From positions 1 to 38,009 of the forward strand of contig JAFGAG010000017.1 of assembly GCA_016933785.1 (NCBI GenBank): 38,009 bases of DNA, given 5' to 3'. The notes under the pieces are model-generated. The model was not told the DNA's origin, did not search any database, and saw nothing but the letters and a program-made list of their open reading frames with translations. Below, piece after piece: positions 28,018 to 35,764 of this stretch; positions within the stretch are counted from its first letter, which is position 1, and each line of letters opens with the position of its first letter. The position numbers and the translations under genes were made by a program. The stretch is from Coriobacteriia bacterium (GTDB lineage: Bacteria > Actinomycetota > Coriobacteriia > Anaerosomatales > Anaerosomataceae).

Positions 28018-28835
28018 AGCTTCGCGTAGGGACGGTGGCTCATCGGCGCGATCCGCGTGAACGGTGCCGAGAGGATCTCGTCGGCATCCATCCCCATCGC
28101 CTCGGCGTACTCCTCGACGATCGGCCTCAGCTGCGCGACATCGGCCTCTGTGGCCTCCGTGAGGCCCACCTCGGCACCGCACTGCCACGACTCCACCGTG
28201 CCGCGCACGTAGATGACGCCGCCGTGCATGCCCGCGCCGAGGAACGAACCCGCGATCGGCTGTGCCTCGTCGCGGCCGTTCATACCGAGGAGCACCAGCA
28301 CGCCACCGGCCATGTACTCGCCGAAGAAGTCGCGTGCCTTGCCGCCGCACACGAGCACGGGGACATGCTTCTCGAACGCCTTCATGTGAATGCCGATGCG
28401 ATACCCCACATCGCCGCGCACGAAGACGCGCCCGCCGCGCATGCCGTAGCCGAGCACGTCACCGGCGTCACCGTGCACGATGACGCGGCCCGAGCTCATG
28501 GTGTTGCCGACGCCATCCTGCGCGTTGCCGAAGACCTCGATCTCGGCGCCGTCCATGAACATCGCCGTGTCGTTCCCGACCGTGCCGTGGGCCTCGATGC
28601 GAACGCCCGAGTCGCGGAGCCCGGCGCCGATGTAGCGCTGACCGTTCACGCCGGTGACCCGTACGTCACACACACCGGCATCCATGAGTCGCCTGATCGT
28701 GTCGTTGAGTTGCTGGAAGTACACGCCTGTGCTGTCCACGACCGCGGCCTCGCCGTCCCGTTCCACCATCGGCGCGACCTGCCGGTACCCCTCGATCACG
28801 CCCTGTGGCGGGATGCTCGTCGCTGCTTTCACCAT
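28002..28835 (-). CDS. Glutamate synthase GXGXG (alpha subunit domain 3-like) subunit
   Basis: MVKAATSIPPQGVIEGYRQ...DVRVTGVNGQRYIGAGLRDSGVRIEAHGTVGNDTAMFMDGAEIEVFGNAQDGVGNTMSSGRVIVHGDAGDVLGYGMRGGRVFVRGDVGYRIGIHMKAFE; beta-helix GXGXG repeats. Confidence 0.88.
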   Translation of the reverse strand: MVKAATSIPPQGVIEGYRQVAPMVERDGEAAVVDSTGVYFQQLNDTIRRLMDAGVCDVRVTGVNGQRYIGAGLRDSGVRIEAHGTVGNDTAMFMDGAEIEVFGNAQDGVGNTMSSGRVIVHGDAGDVLGYGMRGGRVFVRGDVGYRIGIHMKAFEKHVPVLVCGGKARDFFGEYMAGGVLVLLGMNGRDEAQPIAGSFLGAGMHGGVIYVRGTVESWQCGAEVGLTEATEADVAQLRPIVEEYAEAMGMDADEILSAPFTRIAPMSHRPYAKLYASL

Positions 28836-28851
28836 CTCCGGCACCCCTTTC

Positions 28852-30363
28852 CTAGAGTCCGGCCGGCTTGACGCCGAGGATCCGGCACGTCTGTTCATCG
28901 AGCCCGATCGCGCGCAGCCGCTCGCGGCTCCCGCGCAGGCTCTCGACTGCGTTCACACCGAGCGCGCCGAGGATCTCCTGCAACTCGTGGCTCCATGCGT
29001 GCACGAGGTTGGTGAGCCGCTCGGCCCCCCACTCGGGATCGATACGTCGCGTCAGTTCGGGCTTCTGCGTGGTGATGCCCCACGAGCACTTACCGGTGTG
29101 GCAGCTCTGGCAGAGATGACATCCGAGCGCGAGCAGCGTTGCCGTTCCGATCGCCACCACATCGGCGCCGAGCGCGATGGCCTTGGCGGCATCAGCCGAG
29201 GATCGGATTGAGCCTGCCGCGACGATCGATGTCTGGTTGCGGATGCCTTCGTCGCGCAGACGCTGGTCAACGGCCGCAAGCGCGATCTCGATCGGGATGC
29301 CGATGTGGTCGCGCACCACCTGCGGGGCCGCGCCGGTGCCGCCGCGGAAGCCGTCCAGGTAGATGTAGTCAGCGCCTGCGCGCACGATGCCCGAGGCGAT
29401 TGCGGCCACGTTGTGCACCGCGGCGATCTTCACGCCCACCGGCTTGTAGCCGCTCGCCTCCTTGAGCGCATAGATGAGTTGCCGCAGGTCCTCGATCGAG
29501 TAGATGTCGTGATGGGGCGCGGGCGAGATCGCATCGCTCCCCTGCGGGATCATGCGTGTGGCCGACACGTCACGATCGATCTTCTCGCCCGGCAGATGGC
29601 CGCCGATGCCCGGCTTGGCGCCCTGTCCGATCTTGATCTCGAGCGCAGCGGCGCGGTCGAGCACCTCGGGGCTCAGCCCGAAGCGCCCGGAGGCGACCTG
29701 CACGATGATGTTGTCCTGGTAGGGGTAGAGGTCTTCGTGCATGCCGCCCTCACCCGTGTTCATCAACGTCCCGAGCCGTGTGGCAGCCATCGCGATCGAC
29801 CGGTGCACGTTCAGTGACACCGAGCCGTAGCTCATGGGCGAGAACATGATGGGGGTGTCGAGCTTGAGCGCCCGCGCAAGGCCGGCGTCCTCGGCCAGGC
29901 GGAACCCGCCGTTGCCGTCAGGCTCGACCTTCACGCTGTCCGCCTTGCGGCCGAGGTAGGTGCGTAGCTCCATCGGCTCGCGCAGCGGATCGATGGACGG
30001 GTTGGTCACCTGGCATGCGTCGAGCACGAGCTTGTCGAAGATGCGCTCGTAGGGCTTGGGATTGCCCATCGAGGTGAGCAGCACGCCACCGGTCTCGGCC
30101 TGGGTCCACACGCCCTTGCGCGCTTCAGCCGACCAGTTGTCGTTGTCGCGGAATGCAAGCGTGTTCTTCTCGATGGTGATGCAGTGCGCCGGGCAATACG
30201 TCACGCACCGGTGGCACGCGCGGCACTTCTCATCGTGCGGGATCGGACGCTCGTTGAAGTCGTAGACGCCCCACCCGCACTGCTGCACGCAGCGTCCGCA
30301 CTTGTGACACTTGTCGTAGTCGATCTTCACCCGGAATTCGGGCTGTACGAGAGTCTGCTGCAT
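28852..30363 (-). CDS. Glutamate synthase FMN-binding (large domain 2) subunit with N-terminal 2x[4Fe-4S] ferredoxin domain
   Basis: CHKCGRCVQQCGWGVYDF...CRACHRCVTYCPAHC; TGEGGMHEDLYPYQDNIIVQVASGRFG, KIGQGAKPGIGGHLPGEKI, DGFRGGTGAAPQ, CHLCQSCHTGKCSWGITTQ. Confidence 0.95.
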   Translation of the reverse strand: MQQTLVQPEFRVKIDYDKCHKCGRCVQQCGWGVYDFNERPIPHDEKCRACHRCVTYCPAHCITIEKNTLAFRDNDNWSAEARKGVWTQAETGGVLLTSMGNPKPYERIFDKLVLDACQVTNPSIDPLREPMELRTYLGRKADSVKVEPDGNGGFRLAEDAGLARALKLDTPIMFSPMSYGSVSLNVHRSIAMAATRLGTLMNTGEGGMHEDLYPYQDNIIVQVASGRFGLSPEVLDRAAALEIKIGQGAKPGIGGHLPGEKIDRDVSATRMIPQGSDAISPAPHHDIYSIEDLRQLIYALKEASGYKPVGVKIAAVHNVAAIASGIVRAGADYIYLDGFRGGTGAAPQVVRDHIGIPIEIALAAVDQRLRDEGIRNQTSIVAAGSIRSSADAAKAIALGADVVAIGTATLLALGCHLCQSCHTGKCSWGITTQKPELTRRIDPEWGAERLTNLVHAWSHELQEILGALGVNAVESLRGSRERLRAIGLDEQTCRILGVKPAGL

Positions 30364-30364
30364 G

Positions 30365-31594
30365 CTATACCGCCACTTCCATGAGTTCGTCGCAGGCCTC
30401 GGCCGCTGTCACGGCACACGAGATCTCTCCGGCCGTCGCATGCAGCTGGTTGTGGAACGGCAGATCCATCCCCTTCACGCGCGCGACGACCGGCTCGCCA
30501 GCCCGTGGGGTCCACAAGACGTCGGGTGCTTCCATGACGGTGCGGATGGCGCTCTCCTCCGAGGCGACCATCAGCGTGCTACCCGTGCGCGCAGCCACGA
30601 GCGGGCGGAGTTTGATGCGGTCGTTCAAGGCGACCATGCCGCCGTTGAAGCCGAGCACGATCGCGAAGGGGCCGTTGAGCATCCCTGGGCCGTAGACGGC
30701 CCGGAGCGACCGCATGAGCGATGCCTGCTCGGCGTCCATACGCTCGATATCGGTCCACAGTGGTGGCGCGAGCACCTTACACGCGAGCTCCACGGGCAAC
30801 TGATGGCGACGGAGCAGGAGGTCGAAGAGGTACGCGGCGACCTCGGTGTCGGTCCCAAGCGAGCACGTGTAGCCGAACTGCTCGAGATAGCGGGAGTTGA
30901 TGCCGTAGCTCGAGATCTCACCGTTGTGCACGATCGACCAGTCCAGGAGCGTGAAGGGGTGCGCGCCTCCCCACCAGCCGGGAGTGTTGGTCGGGAACCG
31001 GTTGTGCCCCACCCACGTGTGGCCCGCGTATTCCTCCAGGCGGAAGTAATGACCGATCTCCTCGGGATACCCCACTCCCTTGAACGCACCCATGTTCTTG
31101 CCCGATGAAGCGACGAACGCGCCATCGACGCCTGCGTTGATCGCCATGACCACACCTACGACGAGGTCCTCAGGAGTGAGCTCCTGCTCCTCGAGGATCT
31201 CCTCGCGCGGCATCATGAAGTAGCGCCACAACAGCGGTGCGTCGTGGATGCCCTTGACCGCGCGCGTGGGCATCGGCTCGGCGTGCTCGATCAAGAAGCG
31301 GCCGGCCAGGATCTCCTCGGCCTCGGTCTTGGCCCGCAGGTCGTGGTACATCATGTGGAAGCAGAAGTGGTCCGGGTAGTCGGGGTAGATCCCGTAACCG
31401 GCAAAGCCGCCACCGAGGCCGTTGCCGCGATCACGCTGGACGGCCATCGCGCGGATCGGCTCCTCGCCGCTCATGAGCGCGCCGCTCTCGTCGCAGATGC
31501 CCATGAGACCGCAGCCGCCGTGGATCTTGAACGGCGACTCCTCGCGGTAGTTCGCGGGCGCGAATCCGTCGTACCGGCTGAGGTCGTATGCCAT
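30365..31594 (-). CDS. Glutamate synthase class II glutamine amidotransferase subunit
   Basis: SPFKIHGGCGLMGICDESGALMSGEEPIRAMAVQRDRGNGLGGGFAGYGIYPDY...HTWVGHNRFPTNTPGWWGGAHPFTLLDWSIVHNGEISSYG. ATG 31594, alternative GTG 31603. Confidence 0.92.
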   Translation of the reverse strand: MAYDLSRYDGFAPANYREESPFKIHGGCGLMGICDESGALMSGEEPIRAMAVQRDRGNGLGGGFAGYGIYPDYPDHFCFHMMYHDLRAKTEAEEILAGRFLIEHAEPMPTRAVKGIHDAPLLWRYFMMPREEILEEQELTPEDLVVGVVMAINAGVDGAFVASSGKNMGAFKGVGYPEEIGHYFRLEEYAGHTWVGHNRFPTNTPGWWGGAHPFTLLDWSIVHNGEISSYGINSRYLEQFGYTCSLGTDTEVAAYLFDLLLRRHQLPVELACKVLAPPLWTDIERMDAEQASLMRSLRAVYGPGMLNGPFAIVLGFNGGMVALNDRIKLRPLVAARTGSTLMVASEESAIRTVMEAPDVLWTPRAGEPVVARVKGMDLPFHNQLHATAGEISCAVTAAEACDELMEVAV

Positions 31595-31599
31595 CTTCC

Positions 31600-32973
31600 T
31601 CACTCCTTTTCCGCTGTGGCCGTGAGTCGACCGGGCGCGTCGCTGGTTCCGGACGCGTCCGAGCCGAGCAACCGGCCGATGACGTCGCCGCCGCCCGTGG
31701 GAAGCGGGGCGAGACCGAGTTTCTTGCGTGCGCCCTCCTTAGGCCGTCCGAGTGCGCCCGTCGAGAGGAACTCGGCGTATGCCGCAGTCACGCTCTCCGG
31801 GCCGCATCCGCGACCCATCGCGAGCTCCTTGAGCTGCCTGAAGACGCCCGCCATACCGATGCGGCTATGGCACATCTCCTGGCACGTGTAGCACTCAAGG
31901 CACTTCCAGAGATCGCCTTCGGCGAGCACCTCATCGAGGCGACCCTCGAGTAACGCCGCGATGATGTCGTTGGGCTGGAAGGAGGGGTCGACCTTGCAGA
32001 CCGGGCAGTCGTCCTTGCACGCCTGGCATGAGTCGCACTTCACGAGAAGCGAGACATCGAAGTGCTCGGCGAGTCGACGCCTGTCTTCGGTGCGCGTCTC
32101 CCACGCCGCGAGGAACGAGTCCACCGGTACGCGGTGCATGCCGAGGCCGATCTCGTCCGGCGCGTGTCCCATCGCGAGCGCGATCAGCTCCGAGAGGTAG
32201 AAGACCGGGACGTGGACGTCTTCGTTGCCCCGCTGGAGCGCGGCCTGGTTGAGATCGAACTGCTGGAAGCAGCTCGGACAGACCACGACGAGTGCGTCGG
32301 CGCCCTCGGCTTGCACGTCGTAGAGCTTGCGACGGCAGAACGCGAGTGAGCCCTCTCGCTCGCCCACGCGGTCGAGCGCGCCCCCGCAGCACTGCATCTT
32401 GGTGGTGTAGTCCACGACCTTCGCGCCGAGCGCCGAGACGAGCTCCTCGACCTTCGTCGGATTGAGCGGATCGTCCCAGCGCACCGCGGGCTGGGGACGC
32501 AACAGGTGACAGCCGTAATGGACGGCCACGCGCATGCCGGAGAGCGGCTTCGTGACCCGGGCTGCGAGCGCCCCGGCGCCCACGGTATCGGCAAGCCACT
32601 CGGCAAAGTGCATGATGTCCAGCGCGCCCTCGTAGCGCAGACCCTCGGCAGCAAGGCGCTGGTTGATGCGCTCCCTGCTCCGCCAGTCGCTGGCGAGGTG
32701 GCTCGCGGCCTCCTTGAACGTGGAATAGCAGCCGTTGCACGGAGTCACGACGCCGAGCGATGCCCGCTCCACGATCGCGAGGTTGCGCGCCGCCGCGGTG
32801 TGAAACGCGTCCTCGTCGTTCGCCTTCACGAGCGTGCCCTCAGGGCAGCACGTGTGGCCGGCGAGCTCGTGGACGGTCGCGCCGAGGTCTTCGAAGACCA
32901 CGCGCGTCGCCTTCTCGATGAAGGGGAACCTCGCGGGGATGGTGCATCCCCAGAAGACCGCGAACTCCCGCAT
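31600..32973 (-). CDS. Fused HdrB/HdrC-like Fe-S protein (two CCG domains plus C-terminal 4Fe-4S motifs)
   Basis: First CCG: FWGCTIPAR...HTCCPEGTL...VTPCNGCYSTF; second CCG: VHYGCHLLRPQ...MQCCGGALD...VVCPSCFQQF; then CDSCQACKDDCPVCK and CLECYTCQEMCHSR; GGAGGTGAG RBS. Confidence 0.88.
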   Translation of the reverse strand: MREFAVFWGCTIPARFPFIEKATRVVFEDLGATVHELAGHTCCPEGTLVKANDEDAFHTAAARNLAIVERASLGVVTPCNGCYSTFKEAASHLASDWRSRERINQRLAAEGLRYEGALDIMHFAEWLADTVGAGALAARVTKPLSGMRVAVHYGCHLLRPQPAVRWDDPLNPTKVEELVSALGAKVVDYTTKMQCCGGALDRVGEREGSLAFCRRKLYDVQAEGADALVVVCPSCFQQFDLNQAALQRGNEDVHVPVFYLSELIALAMGHAPDEIGLGMHRVPVDSFLAAWETRTEDRRRLAEHFDVSLLVKCDSCQACKDDCPVCKVDPSFQPNDIIAALLEGRLDEVLAEGDLWKCLECYTCQEMCHSRIGMAGVFRQLKELAMGRGCGPESVTAAYAEFLSTGALGRPKEGARKKLGLAPLPTGGGDVIGRLLGSDASGTSDAPGRLTATAEKE

Positions 32974-32995
32974 CGTCCACTCACCTCCACTGCCC

Positions 32996-33043
32996 GGAAA
33001 ACGAAAAACGCCCACCCGGACCGTCTATTGGTCCGTGTGAGCG
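32996..33043 (-). terminator. Intrinsic terminator in the 5' leader of the hdrBC-glutamate synthase operon
   Basis: Minus strand CGCTCAC-A-CGGACC-AATAGAC-GGTCCG-G-GTGGGCG-TTTTTCGTTTTCC: 7-bp + 6-bp stem followed directly by a T-tract; ends about 23 nt before the ATG at 32973. Confidence 0.85.
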
Positions 33044-33082
33044 TCGTTGCTCGTCTCTTCTATTCGGCTCGCCATTGAGCCG
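33039..33082 (-). ncRNA. Candidate ANTAR-target dual-hairpin antiterminator RNA
   Basis: P1 (33065-33082) CGGCTC-AATGGC-GAGCCG, P2 (33039-33052) GAGC-AACGAC-GCTC, both hexaloops with A1 and G4; 12-nt linker; P2 3' arm overlaps the terminator 5' arm (33037-33043). Confidence 0.6.
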
Positions 33083-33089
33083 TGCAGCG

Positions 33090-33118
33090 ATTCTAGCAGG
33101 CGCGCGCCCTCATGGGAA
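33090..33118 (-). promoter_or_regulatory. Sigma70-like promoter for the hdrBC-glutamate synthase operon
   Basis: Minus strand TTCCCA (33113-33118), 17-bp spacer, extended -10 TGC-TAGAAT (33090-33095); predicted start a few nt before P1. Confidence 0.6.
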
Positions 33119-33126
33119 GTGGCGCC

Positions 33127-33142
33127 GAAACGCGCGTGAAAC
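33127..33142. promoter_or_regulatory. Putative GlnR-type site upstream of the hdrBC-glutamate synthase promoter: GAAAC-GCGCGT-GAAAC
   Basis: Exact GAAAC-N6-GAAAC immediately upstream of the predicted -35 box. Confidence 0.55.
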
Positions 33143-33174
33143 GAAGCGCGCTCCCATCGCTCCCGGGTCGGGCT

Positions 33175-35130
33175 CTACCAGAGTGCTTCTATCGCGCAGC
33201 GTACGTCCGTGCTGATCGCTCCGGTTCCGCCGAAGACCGTGACCTGTGGGGGCCGTCCGCCGGTGAGATAGCTGGCGACTCCCGCGTGCAGCGCCGTTGG
33301 AGGCGTGATGAGGAGCGGGCCGTTGTGATCCGCGCACAGTACCGCCCCGGTGAGAGCATCCGGAAACGTCGCGCCGGTCGCCACGCCGGCCGATATGCTC
33401 GGCGTCGGCCAGAACTCCCCTGCGATGGCAAGCGATGTCTCGTACCTCGTCGGACCGGCCAGACGCTTCACCGTGCCCGATACGTACGGATCGATCGCCG
33501 CAGCGACCGCAGCGTTCACGACTGACTCGCCCCCGGCGATGTATGCCCTCAAGAACGGTGCATGGCCGGACAGGTAGTCGCGGACCGTGACAGGAAGCTG
33601 ATCGGTGCCCGTGAGCAACACCGGCATCTGGAGATGCGCTGCCGGCGCCGACGCGCTGAGCGCATCGGGGAAGTCGCCGCCGTACGCGAGGAAGAACCGG
33701 TCTGCTCCCGGCAGCTTCTGCGCGACGAGCACCGAGGTCTCGTAACGGTCGGCGCCCCCGAGACGGGTGACCGCGTAGCCCCGCGAGCCGAGCACGGTGT
33801 CGACCGACCCCGGCACGGCGCCCGTTCCGCCCACGACATGGACCCTACCGCCAGGCCGGAGCACTCGATCGAGCTCCGCGAGCGTCGCAGCGGAAAGGCC
33901 AGCCGCATCGCTCAATAGGATGGGCCCACGCTCCTCCGCCGCAAGCGGCCCCGCGACCATCGCGTCGGCGTAGTTCGTGCCGGTGCATACCACCAGCGAG
34001 TCCACCGAGTCCGGCAGAGGATAGAGCGCCTTGCTCACCTCGATAGCGGTCCCGTACCGGTCAGCGCCGTACAGTTCCTCGGCCGAGAGGACCCACCACC
34101 GGGCGACGCCTTCGAACCCGGCGGTGTGCAGGTAGCTGCCGGTGGGGTCGAGCTCCATGAGCGACACACCCTGCCCCGGAGCCTCACCAGGCTGGATCGC
34201 GATGTAGCCTCCGAGACCGCTCGTGGATTGGAAGACGCCACCGGTGTGATCGGTCCCCAGGTCCGTGCCAAGGAACACTCGACCCTTGGAGTCGGTGGTG
34301 ATCGCACGGATCCGGCCGTCACAGGATGTAGTGACCCCGGCCCAGCTGTCGCCGTAGGTGTCGCTGTACCGGAGATAACCGTTGACCGCAGCGTAGACGC
34401 GGCCGAGATGGGCACGGTCGACGCGCACGTCCTTGACCGGGATGTCCGCGAATGCACGGGCCCAGGTGACGCCGTAGTCGCTGCTGTAGTAGAGACCGCC
34501 CCCGGTGCCCCCCGTCCCGTCGTTCGCGGCCACGAACACCCGCCCGGTGGCCGCAACGTCGATGGCGTTGACCGATCCCGGCGTCGCGGTCGGTGTCTTG
34601 ACCTCGCGAGACGTCCAGCTGAGCGCGTTGTTGGTCGTGAAGTCCAGCCACGCACGGGGCGTGGGTACGTTGTTGGCCGCTATGAAGATGCGGTCACTGT
34701 CGCCCGGGTCGACACGGATGTCGATGATGTCGTGCCCAGGGAACGCGCCGAGCGATGTCCACGTCGTCCCCGCGTTCGTCCCGCTCCAGAGAGTGCTGCC
34801 ACCTGCCAGCAGCGCCGCGCCGCGCATCGCGAGCGCCACGTCGCCGATGTCGACCAGTGCGTTGTCACTCCCCGAGATCGGCGCCCAGTTCGCGCCACGA
34901 TCGAGGGACTTGTACACAGCCCCCGGTGGGTCGGTCAGGTATGCGGTGGAAGCGTACAGGCGCGTCGGTAGCGTGGGGTCGACCGCGAGTCCCGTCACCC
35001 AGTTGTTCTCCCACGAGCTGGTATCGAGCTTCTGCGGCGCCAGTTCCCGGACCGAGTCCGCGTGGGCGATGGCCGGCAGCGCCAGCAGGAGCGTGAAGCA
35101 GAGAACGACGGCCGTGATCCCTGACTTCAT
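33175..35130 (-). CDS. Exported protein with BNR/sialidase-like repeats and three C-terminal CWB2 cell-wall-binding repeats
   Basis: Signal peptide MKSGITAVVLCFTLLLALPAIAHA; YYSSDYGVTWARAF, VYKSLDRGANWAPISG type repeats; ELYGADRYGTAIEVSKALY, VTRLGGADRYETSVLVAQKL, VKRLAGPTRYETSLAIAGEF. Confidence 0.88.
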   Translation of the reverse strand: MKSGITAVVLCFTLLLALPAIAHADSVRELAPQKLDTSSWENNWVTGLAVDPTLPTRLYASTAYLTDPPGAVYKSLDRGANWAPISGSDNALVDIGDVALAMRGAALLAGGSTLWSGTNAGTTWTSLGAFPGHDIIDIRVDPGDSDRIFIAANNVPTPRAWLDFTTNNALSWTSREVKTPTATPGSVNAIDVAATGRVFVAANDGTGGTGGGLYYSSDYGVTWARAFADIPVKDVRVDRAHLGRVYAAVNGYLRYSDTYGDSWAGVTTSCDGRIRAITTDSKGRVFLGTDLGTDHTGGVFQSTSGLGGYIAIQPGEAPGQGVSLMELDPTGSYLHTAGFEGVARWWVLSAEELYGADRYGTAIEVSKALYPLPDSVDSLVVCTGTNYADAMVAGPLAAEERGPILLSDAAGLSAATLAELDRVLRPGGRVHVVGGTGAVPGSVDTVLGSRGYAVTRLGGADRYETSVLVAQKLPGADRFFLAYGGDFPDALSASAPAAHLQMPVLLTGTDQLPVTVRDYLSGHAPFLRAYIAGGESVVNAAVAAAIDPYVSGTVKRLAGPTRYETSLAIAGEFWPTPSISAGVATGATFPDALTGAVLCADHNGPLLITPPTALHAGVASYLTGGRPPQVTVFGGTGAISTDVRCAIEALW

Positions 35131-35185
35131 AATGGGTCTCCCCTCCCCGATGGTAGCTACTTCCTACCCAGGCGGAGGGCTGATG

Positions 35186-35755
35186 TCACGCCTCGGCTTC
35201 TGCCGCGAGCACGACCGCGTCTGCAACCTGCCTGAGCGTCATGCGCCGGTCCATCGCGAGCTTCTGCAGCCTCCTGAACGCCTCGGGCTCGGTGAGCCCT
35301 TTGGCCATCAGTACGCCCTTGGCGCGGTCGAGCGCTTTGCGTGTCTCGAGCCTGTCGGAGAGGTCGTCCACCTCAGTCTCGAGCGCCCTGGCCTCGGCGA
35401 ACCGTGTCGCGGCGATCGTCATCGCCGGCACGACGTCGGCGCGGGTGAACGGCTTGACCACGTACGCCATCGCGCCCGCCGCAGTCGCATCCTCCACGTA
35501 AGCCTGCTGGGAGAACGCGGTCACCATCACCACCGGAGCGATCCGCTCCTCGCCGATGACGCGCGCCGCCTCCAGACCGTCGGTGCCCGGCATCTTCACA
35601 TCCATGAAGACGATATCGGGCCGGAGCTCACGCGCCTTGGAGATCGCCTCGGCGCCATCCCGCGCCTCACCCACGACCTCGTGCCCCTCCTCGGAAAGCA
35701 TCTCTCTGAGGTCCATGCGGATGAGCGCTTCATCCTCGGCGATCAGTACGCGCAT
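35186..35755 (-). CDS. ANTAR-domain response regulator (PdtaR-like)
   Basis: Receiver MRVLIAEDEALIRMDLREMLSEEGHEVVGEARDG...DIVFMDVKMPGTDGLE; C-terminal ANTAR LETRKALDRAKGVLMAKGLTEPEAFRRLQKLAMDRRMTLRQVADAVV. Confidence 0.95.
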   Translation of the reverse strand: MRVLIAEDEALIRMDLREMLSEEGHEVVGEARDGAEAISKARELRPDIVFMDVKMPGTDGLEAARVIGEERIAPVVMVTAFSQQAYVEDATAAGAMAYVVKPFTRADVVPAMTIAATRFAEARALETEVDDLSDRLETRKALDRAKGVLMAKGLTEPEAFRRLQKLAMDRRMTLRQVADAVVLAAEAEA

Positions 35756-35764
35756 GCTCTCTCC

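Noticed and set aside
33016-33036. Upper terminator loop (AATAGAC) as the second ANTAR hairpin
   Set aside because: Seven-nt loop with G at position 5 does not fit the A1/G4 hexaloop; the overlapping GAGC-AACGAC-GCTC hairpin fits better.
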